Assembly (NCBI RefSeq): GCF_039542305.1
Contig: NZ_BAABHW010000001.1
Location: 558,001-622,000, forward strand
Length of the DNA: 64,000 bases
Direction: 5' to 3'
Origin: Roseibacterium beibuensis
GTDB taxonomy: Bacteria > Pseudomonadota > Alphaproteobacteria > Rhodobacterales > Rhodobacteraceae
Below the pieces are notes generated by a model. The model ran no database searches, had not been told where the DNA came from, and saw nothing but the letters and a program-made list of their open reading frames with translations. This document shows, piece after piece, positions 33,533 to 41,655 of this stretch; within the stretch, counting starts at the first letter, position 1; each line of letters starts with the position of its first letter. Position numbers and translations under genes: made by a program.

Positions 33533-33973
33533 ATGAAAAAGGCACTGGCACTCTCTGCGGCACTCGCCCTGTCGGCATCGGCGGCATCGGCACAGCACGC
33601 GCTTACCTTTCCCTTCGACGGCAGTTTCGAGGACGCGACCTTCGCGGTCGAGAACGCGATCATCAATCGTGGGCTCGTGATCGATTACACCAGCCATGTC
33701 GGAGACATGCTGAACCGAACCGCCGAGGATGTCGGCGCGGAAGGGGCCGAGCCGATCTTCGAAGAGGCCGAGATCTACCTCTTCTGCTCGGCCGCGATCT
33801 CGCGCCGCGTGATGGAGGCCGACCCGATGAACATCGTGCATTGCCCCTATTCGATCTTCGTGATGCAGCGCGATGGGCAGGTCATGCTGGGCCATCGCGA
33901 TTACCCCGACGGCCCGATGCAAGAGGTCGAGGCGGTTCTGGACGCCATCATCCTGGAGGTGACCGGCCAGTGA
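33533..33973 (+). CDS. Secreted DUF302-family protein
   Basis: A 146-residue protein with a signal peptide (about 1-22, ASAASAQ) and a DUF302-like domain (DGSFEDATFAVENAIINRGLV at the start, then HCPYSIFVMQRDG and EVEAVLDAIILEV). DUF302 proteins are often found next to respiratory and sulfur genes; their biochemical role is not settled. Two cysteines (YLFCSAA, IVHCPYS) could form a disulfide. Its stop overlaps the hemA start (GTGA), so both are translated together. Confidence 0.8.
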   Translation: MKKALALSAALALSASAASAQHALTFPFDGSFEDATFAVENAIINRGLVIDYTSHVGDMLNRTAEDVGAEGAEPIFEEAEIYLFCSAAISRRVMEADPMNIVHCPYSIFVMQRDGQVMLGHRDYPDGPMQEVEAVLDAIILEVTGQ

Positions 33974-35205
33974 CGCAATTCAACGACTATGACGGCTTCT
34001 TCCGCGCCGAGCTTGATGCGCTGAAGGAGGAGGGGAACTATCGCTGGTTCAAGGACCTGGAGCGCCGCCGCGGCGCCTTTCCCCGGGCGATCAACCGGCA
34101 GGAGGGCGAAGAACGCGAGATCACCGTCTGGTGCTCGAACGACTATCTCGGGATGGGCCAGCACCCTGACGTTTTGGCCGCGATGCACGCGGCCCTGGAC
34201 AAGACCGGGGCAGGGGCGGGGGGTACGCGCAACATATCGGGCACCACGCATGCCCATGTGGAGCTTGAGGCCGAACTGGCCGATCTGCACGGCAAGGAGG
34301 CAGCGCTTCTTTTCACGTCGGGCTACGTGTCGAACTGGGCCGCGTTGGGAACGCTCGCCTCGCGGCTGCCCGGCTGCGTGGTGTTGTCGGATGCGGGCAA
34401 CCATGCCTCGATGATCGAGGGGATCCGCCATTCCCGCGCTCAAAAGCTGATCTGGAAGCACAACGATCTGGAGGACCTCGAGGCCAAGCTTGCCGCGTTG
34501 CCGGCGGATTGCCCGAAAATCGTGGCCTTCGAGTCCGTCTATTCCATGGATGGCGATATCGCGCCCATCGAGGCGATTTGCGACATCGCCGACCGCTACG
34601 GCGCGATGACCTATCTCGACGAGGTGCACGCCGTGGGCCTCTACGGTCCGCGCGGGGGCGGCATCGCCGAACGCGAGGGGCTGATGGATCGGCTGATGGT
34701 GATCGAGGGCACGCTCGGGAAGGCCTTCGGCGTCATGGGCGGCTACATCACCGGATCGGCGGCCCTGGTGGATTTCGCGCGCAGTTTCGCCAGTGGGTTC
34801 ATCTTCACGACCGCTTTGCCGCCCGCCGTGGCGGCCGGGGCCTGCGCTGCCGTGCGTCATCTCAAGCACAGTCAGACCGAGCGTGCCGCACATCAGGACC
34901 GCGTGGCCGAGGTTCGGGCGCGTCTGGACGCGCTTGGCATTCCGTATCTGGAAAACGACAGCCACATCATCCCGGTGATGGTCGGCGATCCGGTGAAATG
35001 CCGCTTCATCTCGGACCAGTTGATGGCCAATCACGGCATCTACATCCAGCCGATCAACTACCCGACCGTCCCGAAGGGGACCGAGCGGCTGCGCATCACG
35101 CCGTCGCCGGTGCACAGCGCGGGCGATGTCGACCGCCTGGTCGAGGCGCTTGGCGATCTTTGGTCGCAGTGCCAACTGGCACGCCAGCCCATCGCGGCCC
35201 AGTAG
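33970..35205 (+). CDS. hemA: 5-aminolevulinate synthase
   Basis: A 411-residue PLP enzyme that condenses glycine and succinyl-CoA to 5-aminolevulinate, the first step of haem synthesis in Alphaproteobacteria. The PLP lysine is in EGTLGKAFGVMGGYI, and GAGAGGTRNISGTTHAHVELE and YLDEVHAVGLYGPRGGG are family stretches. It begins with GTG at 33970 overlapping the DUF302 stop. Placing hemA within a sox cluster fits the demand for haem by SoxX, A, D and E. Confidence 0.95.
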   Translation: MTQFNDYDGFFRAELDALKEEGNYRWFKDLERRRGAFPRAINRQEGEEREITVWCSNDYLGMGQHPDVLAAMHAALDKTGAGAGGTRNISGTTHAHVELEAELADLHGKEAALLFTSGYVSNWAALGTLASRLPGCVVLSDAGNHASMIEGIRHSRAQKLIWKHNDLEDLEAKLAALPADCPKIVAFESVYSMDGDIAPIEAICDIADRYGAMTYLDEVHAVGLYGPRGGGIAEREGLMDRLMVIEGTLGKAFGVMGGYITGSAALVDFARSFASGFIFTTALPPAVAAGACAAVRHLKHSQTERAAHQDRVAEVRARLDALGIPYLENDSHIIPVMVGDPVKCRFISDQLMANHGIYIQPINYPTVPKGTERLRITPSPVHSAGDVDRLVEALGDLWSQCQLARQPIAAQ

Positions 35206-35212
35206 GGGCAGC

Positions 35213-35248
35213 GCCGCGCGCGATTTGAGCCAAATCAACGCGCGCGGC
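35213..35248. terminator. Long GC palindrome with an FNR-like core after hemA
   Basis: Ten-base arms (35213-35222 and 35239-35248) are perfectly complementary. Inside, GATTTG and CAAATC also pair, and the core TTGAGCCAAATCAA resembles an FNR/FnrL box (TTGAT-N4-ATCAA) with one mismatch. No T tract follows. It may terminate the hemA transcript, act as an FNR site for the next gene, or both. Confidence 0.5.
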
Positions 35249-35291
35249 ACGCCCCTCCCATAGGGTCCGCTCCAATCCGGAGGCCCTTCAC

Positions 35292-36353
35292 ATGCTGGAA
35301 GATCTGCTCGTCACTTGGGGTGAACCGCTGGTCCTCGGCCTTGCCGGGGCCCTGACCGGTCTTGTCTTCGGCTGGGCCGCACAGCGGTCACGGTTCTGCC
35401 TGCGGGCCGCAACGGTCGAGGTGGCCGAGGGGCACGTGGGGTCGAAACTCGCGATCTGGCTGATCGTGTTCACCACGGCCCTGATGCTGACACAGGCGGC
35501 GATCTCGACGAACCTGCTCGACGTGCGCGACGCGCGTCAGCTGGCCGCGACCGGAAGCATGTCGGGCGCCGTGATCGGCGGGCTGATGTTCGGGGTCGGG
35601 ATGGTTCTGGCGCGCGGCTGCGCCAGCCGGTTGCTGGTGCTGTCGGCCACGGGCAACCTGCGCGCACTCGTGACCGGGCTTGTGGTGACGCTGGTCGCAC
35701 AGGCGTCGTTTACCGGAGTGCTCGCCCCGGCGCGCGAGCAAATCTCGCAGCTCTGGCTGGTTGGCGGCAGCGCACGAGACCTTGGGCCGGTCCTGGGGTT
35801 GGACCATTGGCAGGTGGCCGCGATTGCCGCTGTTGCGCTGATCGGGGCGCTGTTCCTGGCCCGCAGCCGCGAGGTGACGATCGGAAAATCCATCGCTGCG
35901 ATTTTCGTCGGCGCTGCCGTGACGATGGGCTGGGTCGCAACCTATGCCATTGCGTCCAATTCGTTTGAAATCGTGCCGATCCTGTCGGTCACCTTTACCG
36001 GGCCCGCGACAGACACGCTGATGGCATTGGTCTCCGAGCGTTCGATCATCCTCAGTTTCGGTATAGGTCTTGTGCCGGGCGTTTTTGTCGGGTCGGGGGC
36101 CTCGGCCCTGTTGGCGCGCGAGTGGAAGCTTGAACGCTTCGGTCCCGACACGCCGATGGAGCGCTACCTTGCGGGCGCGATCCTGATGGGCTTCGGCGCG
36201 ATGCTGGCGGGTGGCTGTGCCGTCGGGGCCGGTGTGTCGGGGGGCGCGATCATGTCGCTGACATCCTGGACCGCGGTGTTCTGCATGTGGCTGGGGGCCA
36301 TCGTGACAACCCGCATGCTGGCGCGGGTCACCTCTGTGTCGGCGACCGCTTGA
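35292..36353 (+). CDS. YeeE/YedE-family sulfur transporter (second SoxT-like)
   Basis: A 353-residue, multi-helix membrane protein of the YeeE/YedE (TsuA-like) family. Cysteine motifs ARGCASRLLV and AGGCAVGAGVSGG lie in hydrophobic stretches as in thiosulfate channels. It is a distant paralogue of the soxT product at the other end of the cluster. It probably moves thiosulfate or another sulfur compound. Its 3' end overlaps the convergent PAP2 gene by 26 bases. Confidence 0.83.
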   Translation: MLEDLLVTWGEPLVLGLAGALTGLVFGWAAQRSRFCLRAATVEVAEGHVGSKLAIWLIVFTTALMLTQAAISTNLLDVRDARQLAATGSMSGAVIGGLMFGVGMVLARGCASRLLVLSATGNLRALVTGLVVTLVAQASFTGVLAPAREQISQLWLVGGSARDLGPVLGLDHWQVAAIAAVALIGALFLARSREVTIGKSIAAIFVGAAVTMGWVATYAIASNSFEIVPILSVTFTGPATDTLMALVSERSIILSFGIGLVPGVFVGSGASALLAREWKLERFGPDTPMERYLAGAILMGFGAMLAGGCAVGAGVSGGAIMSLTSWTAVFCMWLGAIVTTRMLARVTSVSATA

Positions 36354-37125
36354 GGGCGGCAAATCCTTGACCGAAAGCGCGCAGAAGCGCCTGCGCCCCC
36401 CGCGCGAGCCCCGGCGGCCTGTCGCGTTTTCCATCTTTGCGCGGTCGCATCGCGCGCAAAAGGCGCACCGGGCTGGGCGGCAACAAACCAGTTCGCCGCC
36501 ACGCGGAAACCAGAACGCAGGCACAGGCGCCGCCCAGAACCAGACCCGCGACCACGTCCGACGGATAGTGCTTTTCCACGACGATACGGCTGATGCCGAC
36601 GACCGTCGCCATCCCCGCCGCCAGCGGCCAAAGGCGCGGTGTCACCGCAGCGACAAAGACGGCCAAGGCGCCCATCGTGGTCGCGTGGCCCGACGGAAAA
36701 CTCGTGTGCCGAAACTGGAAGGTCAGCGGATGGAACGCATAGGCGCCCAGATCGTCGAAATGGGTCGGTCGGGCCCGTGCAAAGAGGTGTTTCAAGACCT
36801 GAACCGCGATCCCCGACAGAAGGATCAGCAGGAACAGGGCCACGGCCAGTCGCAAGGCAAGAACCGCCTGCCGACGCGTTCTTGGGCTGGGGGAGAGGCC
36901 GGCCAGCGGAACGGCGATGGCCATCACGGCCAAGAGCGACGTGAACATCCAGTTGGAGTTGCCCAGCCAGGTGACCCGTTCCCCGGCTGACCGCAGCCAA
37001 TCCGGCGCTCCGTTCAGGGCAGCGCGCACCGGTGCATCCAGGACCAGGGCGGCCATCAGCACCGTCAGGAATGCCACCAGCAGCGGCAGGGCAGCGGGGC
37101 CCGTGGCTATTCGACAGGGGCGCAT
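36328..37125 (-). CDS. PAP2-family membrane phosphatase
   Basis: A 265-residue membrane protein with about five or six hydrophobic helices and all three PAP2 motifs: KHLFARARP, FPSGHAT and SRIVVEKHYPSD. Such enzymes dephosphorylate lipid phosphates or undecaprenyl diphosphate. As the last gene of an operon with GT39, LABN and GT2 proteins, it may act on lipid A or a lipid-linked sugar (inference). Its start lies 19 bases inside the end of the GT39 gene. The C-terminal 45 residues are basic. Confidence 0.85.
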   Translation of the reverse strand: MRPCRIATGPAALPLLVAFLTVLMAALVLDAPVRAALNGAPDWLRSAGERVTWLGNSNWMFTSLLAVMAIAVPLAGLSPSPRTRRQAVLALRLAVALFLLILLSGIAVQVLKHLFARARPTHFDDLGAYAFHPLTFQFRHTSFPSGHATTMGALAVFVAAVTPRLWPLAAGMATVVGISRIVVEKHYPSDVVAGLVLGGACACVLVSAWRRTGLLPPSPVRLLRAMRPRKDGKRDRPPGLARGAQALLRAFGQGFAALKRSPTQR

Positions 37126-38807
37126 GGGTCAGCGGGGGCGGGCACGCCAGGGGAAACGTACAGGCGCAACTGCACGCGTCGTCCGTTGGTGTAATTGGTG
37201 CCACGGATCTCCGTCAGGTCGGCGACTCCCTCCGGCGGCATGTCCATGCTGTCGGGCAGGCGGCGGGTATCGATCCACGCTGCGCGGTTCTCACCCTCGG
37301 CCAACCATGCCAGTGCCTGGTTCGGTGACTGGTGCAGCGTGTCACGACCGAACTGAAAGACCGTGCTCGCCTCTGCATACCCGCTGAGAGAGATCGGCCC
37401 AACGAGGCATTCGTGCTGCGCCATGGCGTCGGCCAGGCGCGGGGTGATCCAATAGTCATGAAGCGCGGGCAGAGTGACGGCCGTCATGGTCCACCCCATC
37501 AGAACACCGGCCGTGGCAAGCGAGGCCAAGGCGCGTTTCGCCTGGCCACGGTAGAGCCAGATCAGGCCGGCAAAAGCCGCGGCGCCGAGAGCGAGCCCAC
37601 CTGCGACCGAAAGAAGGTCGATGCCCTCTCCGAACGCAATCGGCCCTCCAAAGGCAATCGCAACGAAGAAAACCGTGCCGAGGGTAAAGCCGAAGGCCCC
37701 AAGATGCGCGGGCCACCCGGCGAAGCGTCGCGTGCCGTCGATCATCGCCACAAGCGGGCCCGCCGCGAGCAGCATGAGCGCCGGATATGTCGGCAGGGTG
37801 TAGTGGATCAGCTTTGTCGAAATCGCTTCGAAGACCAGCCATGTCGGGATCAGCCAGCCCAGCAGGAACGCGGTTTCGCGTGATTTGCGGGCCTTCCAGC
37901 CCGCGACGACCGCCAGCGGGGCAAGGATATTCCACGGCCATAAGGTGAACCACATCGTCACCAGGTAAACACCCGGCGGGAAGCCGCTATGTTCGCCCTC
38001 GGCGGTGATCTTTTCCACGAGATCGCCCCCGACCGAGGCCATCAGGAACTCGCCCTCGGTACGGATCATGATCGCCACGAACCACGGCAGCGAGAGGAGC
38101 AGCATCCACGCCAGTCCGGGCAGGGGTTTGAGCCCCTTGGTCCATTGCAGGCTGCGTCCCGAGATCGAGATCCATGCCGCTGCGCCCAGGACCGGCAGCA
38201 GGATCATCGGCCCCTTGATGAGCAGCCCCGCCGCCATGGCCGTCCAGAAGACGGCCGGAACGGTCCATCGGCGGCCCTGTTTCAGCCAATCGGCGCCGAG
38301 CCAGGCCCGCGCCATCGCCCCCATCGCGAGGATGATCGCCAATAGAAGCGCTGCGTCGGTCTTGGCCGTGCGCGCTTCGGCATGGAGCATGTAGACGGTG
38401 GCCAGCATGACGCCCGACAAGATGGCGGCTCGCCGTCCGACCAACGGCGAGCCCGCCCAAATCAGGGCAAGGCAGGCCAGCGCCCCTGACAGGTAGCTGG
38501 GGATGCGTTGCACCCAGATCTCGGTCGTCCCGGTTTGGCCGGTTGCCCGCAACACAGCGGCTTGCATCCAGTAAACGCCGGCTGGCTTGTTGTGACGCGC
38601 GTCCTCCTGAAAGCGGATGTCGACCCAATCGCCGGTCTCCGCCATCTGGCGGCTGGCCTGGGCGTAGCGGGCCTCGTCACGGTCCTGAACGGGCAGTTCG
38701 GTCAAACCAACCCCGAAGCTGAACAGCGCCAATAGCAGGACGGCGAGCGGGGCCAGCCGGGTCAAAAGCCCGGTGGACCGCGCAGACGGAATATCGTGAG
38801 ACGTCAT
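37107..38807 (-). CDS. GT39/ArnT-like membrane glycosyltransferase
   Basis: A 566-residue polytopic protein of the ArnT/PMT family. The signature is near the N-terminus: LPVQDRDEARYAQASRQM, with the catalytic-type acidic residues, and HNKPAGVYWMQA in the first periplasmic loop. About eleven to twelve helices follow and a soluble C-terminal end. Such enzymes move a sugar from a polyprenyl phosphate donor to lipid A or a similar acceptor. The donor is probably made by the GT2 gene two genes upstream. Confidence 0.87.
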   Translation of the reverse strand: MTSHDIPSARSTGLLTRLAPLAVLLLALFSFGVGLTELPVQDRDEARYAQASRQMAETGDWVDIRFQEDARHNKPAGVYWMQAAVLRATGQTGTTEIWVQRIPSYLSGALACLALIWAGSPLVGRRAAILSGVMLATVYMLHAEARTAKTDAALLLAIILAMGAMARAWLGADWLKQGRRWTVPAVFWTAMAAGLLIKGPMILLPVLGAAAWISISGRSLQWTKGLKPLPGLAWMLLLSLPWFVAIMIRTEGEFLMASVGGDLVEKITAEGEHSGFPPGVYLVTMWFTLWPWNILAPLAVVAGWKARKSRETAFLLGWLIPTWLVFEAISTKLIHYTLPTYPALMLLAAGPLVAMIDGTRRFAGWPAHLGAFGFTLGTVFFVAIAFGGPIAFGEGIDLLSVAGGLALGAAAFAGLIWLYRGQAKRALASLATAGVLMGWTMTAVTLPALHDYWITPRLADAMAQHECLVGPISLSGYAEASTVFQFGRDTLHQSPNQALAWLAEGENRAAWIDTRRLPDSMDMPPEGVADLTEIRGTNYTNGRRVQLRLYVSPGVPAPADPCAPVE

Positions 38808-38816
38808 GGTGCCGGT

Positions 38817-39176
38817 TTACTCCGCGGCGGGGTCAGGCGCGCGGGCGGCGTCTGCCGGGTCTTTCCCGGCGCGCCCCTCCCGTTTGGCACGGTGGATCAG
38901 AACAAGGTTTCTCGCATAGACAATCACGCCCATCGACTGACCCAGGATGAAGACCACGTCCTGCCGGTAGATCGCGTAGGACAGCAGCAACGTTCCCCCG
39001 ATGATCGACAGGTACCAGAAGGCAAGCGGAACGTAGGACCGTCCGGCGCGCTCCGATGCGATCCACTGCACGATGAAGCGCATCGAAAAGGCAAGCTGCG
39101 CCGAAAGGCCCAGAACGACCCACCAGAACTCGGTCCAGCTTTCGATCGCAAGCCATTGGAAAATCTGCTCGGTCAT
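38817..39176 (-). CDS. Lipid-A-biosynthesis N-terminal-domain membrane protein
   Basis: A 119-residue, three-helix membrane protein of the LABN (lipid A biosynthesis N-terminal) domain family. Typical stretches are FWWVVLGLSAQLAFSMRFIVQWIASER, VPLAFWYLSIIGG and GQSMGVIVYARNLVLI. It starts at an ATGA overlap with the GT2 gene and precedes the GT39 gene by nine bases. The small proteins are thought to help translocate or anchor lipid-linked sugars; evidence here is only context. Confidence 0.85.
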   Translation of the reverse strand: MTEQIFQWLAIESWTEFWWVVLGLSAQLAFSMRFIVQWIASERAGRSYVPLAFWYLSIIGGTLLLSYAIYRQDVVFILGQSMGVIVYARNLVLIHRAKREGRAGKDPADAARAPDPAAE

Positions 39177-39997
39177 TGGGCAACCTCCGGCGCCACGTGT
39201 TGTTCGTCCTCGGTCCCCCGCGAAATGGAGACATCCGCCGCCGACAGTTTGCGCCGCCGCCGGATGAGCCATGCCACGCCGATCAGGTCGCTGGCCCCGA
39301 CAATGGCGCGGCCGAGATTCGTGTACTTGGATTCGCCGGCAACGCGCGGGCGATGGGCCACGTCCACATGGGCGACGCTCCAGCCGTCTCGCTGGAACAG
39401 GGCGGGGAGGAACCGGTGCATGTGATCGAAGTAAGGCAGGGCCAGAAAGGCGTCACGGCGAAACGCCTTCAGGCCGCAGCCGGTGTCGCGGGTGCCGTCC
39501 TTCAGCATCCAGCCGCGCAGCGCGTTCGCCGCGCGGCTCGCCAGCCGCTTGGGCAGAGGGTCGTTGCGCTTGGCGCGCTGCCCGGCCACGAGGCCCAGCA
39601 GAGCCGGGCGGGTGTCGGACAGAAGCGGCGCCAAGACCTTGGGCAACTCTTCGGGCGGGTTCTGTCCGTCGCCATCCAGCGTCACGATGATCGGGGCCCG
39701 GGCCGCGCGCACCGCGTCGTGGATCGCGGCGGATTGTCCGCCGGGGCGGGGATGGGTCACGATGGTCATCGCCACATCGGGATTGGCCGCGCGAAACGCC
39801 AGCAGAACCTCGGCTGTGTTGTCGCGCGATCCATCATTGGTGACGCAGATCTCGAACGGGCCGAGCGGCTGAGCCGCGTCCCGGCATGCCGAAAGAAGCG
39901 CCTCGGCGGCGCCGGCCTCATCGAGCATGGGGATCGCGATTGCGAAACGCGGCGTCGTATCCGCCCGCCCCTCTGGCCCTGCGGCTCTGTCGGTCAT
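39173..39997 (-). CDS. GT2-family polyprenyl-phosphate glycosyltransferase
   Basis: A 274-residue glycosyltransferase of the dolichol-phosphate mannose synthase/ArnC type. FAIAIPMLDEAGAAEAL, CVTNDGSRDNTAEVL (DxD-like), VTLDGDGQNPPEELPK and GCGLKAFRRDAFLALPYFDHMHRFLPAL are diagnostic. It lacks the C-terminal membrane helices of ArnC, apart from a short hydrophobic segment. I start at ATG 39997; the longer frame is unlikely. It should charge a lipid carrier with a sugar for the GT39 enzyme. Confidence 0.87.
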   Translation of the reverse strand: MTDRAAGPEGRADTTPRFAIAIPMLDEAGAAEALLSACRDAAQPLGPFEICVTNDGSRDNTAEVLLAFRAANPDVAMTIVTHPRPGGQSAAIHDAVRAARAPIIVTLDGDGQNPPEELPKVLAPLLSDTRPALLGLVAGQRAKRNDPLPKRLASRAANALRGWMLKDGTRDTGCGLKAFRRDAFLALPYFDHMHRFLPALFQRDGWSVAHVDVAHRPRVAGESKYTNLGRAIVGASDLIGVAWLIRRRRKLSAADVSISRGTEDEQHVAPEVAQ

Positions 39998-40103
39998 CTC
40001 TGCTATCCCGGCCGTTCCCGTGCCGCGAGCAATAGTCCCACGTGCGCCGCGATGAAAGGCGAAACTCCCGTCCACCGCCACGTCAGGGGCCTCTCTGCGC
40101 TAC

Positions 40104-41510
40104 TCAGCTCGCATATCGCGTCCGGCCACGTCGTTTCTCGTTCACGGGTTCGGACAGGACCACGGCGTTGTGGGCGCGCTGGTCGCAATTGGCGCGGGGG
40201 CAGATCCGGCAGTTGATGCCGATGGGGGTGGGGTGCGCATGGCTGGCCCGAAGATCTTCGCCATAGCCGATCTGGTCGAGGTGGTCCGTGGCACATCCCA
40301 TGGCGACGGCAAGCCGGACATCCTGCTTGTGGCGCGTGACGCTGGGCCGGTCGACCGTGCGCGAGAAAACGAAGAACTGGCTCGCGTCGGGCATCTCGAC
40401 GAACTGGGGCACGATCCGCCCCGGTGTGCGGAGCGAGGTGTGCACCTCGAGCCGCGGGCATGCTCCGCCATACTCGGCCAAGTGGAAGTCGGTCGCGTTG
40501 AACCGCTTGGTGACATTCCCGGCCTTGTCGACGCGCAGGAAGAAGAACGGCACCCCTTGCGCGCCGGAGCGTTGCAGGGTCGTGGCGCGATGGCAGGCCT
40601 GTTCGAAACTGACCCCGAACCGGATGGCGAGGTGGTCGAAGTCGTATTTGCAGGCAAGCGCCTCGGACAGGAACGGGCCATAAGGCATCAGGACTGCGGC
40701 GGCGAAATAGTTGAGCAGCTCGACGCGGCAGCGGGCCAGCCCTTGGGCATTGTCGATGCCGGATTGCGCAAGCAACGTGTCCAGCAGGGCCCGGTGTTCG
40801 ATCAGCCCCGCCACGTGCACCAGTTGGAACACACGGTTGGGATGGTCCAGCGCCTCGGATAAAAGGACCTCCCGTTGGTCCTCGTCATATTCGCGGAGGC
40901 TGTCGGGCATGTCTTGGACGGTCACGAGACGCACGCGCAGGCCCAGCCGGTCCATCAGGCGGCTCTTGAGCGCGGCATAGATATCGTCGGGTTCGATCCG
41001 GCGACCGCCCCAGAACGCCTCGGCGGCCTGTTCGAGGGCCTCGAAGTAATTGTGATGGCGGCGAAAGAAGTTGTGCACCGCTGCCTCGGGCGAGGTGGTC
41101 AGAACCTGGCTGGCATCGCCGGATCCCGCGGCGACCGTGGCAAGCTGGTCGGTGACGGCCAGATAGGCGCGGTGCAGTTTCAGGAACGACGTCACGAGAT
41201 CGGGCGCGTGGATCTGCGCTGCGCGAAGCTGCGTCAGGTCGGGGCGGTTCGCCTCGAAGAAATTGTCCTGCAACGCCGCGCGCAGATCGGCCAGAACGGC
41301 GGTGTCGTCATCCTCCGCGATTTCGCGCCAGTCGACGCCGTAAACCTCGAAAAGTTTCAGCAGCACGGGCACCGAGACGCTTCGCTCGTTCTTTTCCAAA
41401 AGGTTAACGTAAGACGTGGAGATGCCGAGCGCCTTGGCCATCTGTGCCTGGGTCTGTTCATGGTCGAGGCGGAGACGGCGAAGGCGGGGCCCGATGAAGG
41501 TTTTCAGCAT
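40104..41510 (-). CDS. XRE-family short-chain fatty acyl regulator (DUF2083)
   Basis: A 468-residue regulator. The N-terminal helix-turn-helix spans about residues 8-62 (LRLDHEQTQAQMAKALGISTSYVNLLEKNER). The centre holds an ImmA/IrrE-type domain (DALDHPNRVFQLVHVAGLIEHRAL). The C-terminus carries the cysteine-rich GINCRICPRANCDQRA stretch, common in DUF2083/ScfR, PccR and RamB relatives that regulate propionyl-CoA, acetate or glyoxylate pathways. It is divergent from the sga-mcl-mtkAB cluster, so it probably controls it in response to an acyl-CoA. Confidence 0.87.
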   Translation of the reverse strand: MLKTFIGPRLRRLRLDHEQTQAQMAKALGISTSYVNLLEKNERSVSVPVLLKLFEVYGVDWREIAEDDDTAVLADLRAALQDNFFEANRPDLTQLRAAQIHAPDLVTSFLKLHRAYLAVTDQLATVAAGSGDASQVLTTSPEAAVHNFFRRHHNYFEALEQAAEAFWGGRRIEPDDIYAALKSRLMDRLGLRVRLVTVQDMPDSLREYDEDQREVLLSEALDHPNRVFQLVHVAGLIEHRALLDTLLAQSGIDNAQGLARCRVELLNYFAAAVLMPYGPFLSEALACKYDFDHLAIRFGVSFEQACHRATTLQRSGAQGVPFFFLRVDKAGNVTKRFNATDFHLAEYGGACPRLEVHTSLRTPGRIVPQFVEMPDASQFFVFSRTVDRPSVTRHKQDVRLAVAMGCATDHLDQIGYGEDLRASHAHPTPIGINCRICPRANCDQRAHNAVVLSEPVNEKRRGRTRYAS

Positions 41511-41555
41511 GCCTTTGTATCCAGAAAGGTTTACAAGTTCACAAATATTGTAGCA

Positions 41556-41575
41556 TGTAAAATCTCGCGTTTACA
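41556..41575. promoter_or_regulatory. Candidate operator between regulator and sga
   Basis: TGTAAA-ATCTCGCG-TTTACA is a perfect six-base inverted repeat with an eight-base spacer in the 145-base gap between divergent genes. A further TTTACA lies at 41530-41535. The likely binder is the adjacent XRE/DUF2083 regulator. Confidence 0.45.
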
Positions 41576-41655
41576 GCGCGACCCGGAATGATTTCACTCG
41601 CGCTCGCAAAATGGGCAAACGTCGTCTCAAGCCAAAGGCGAAAAGGACTCAGCCC

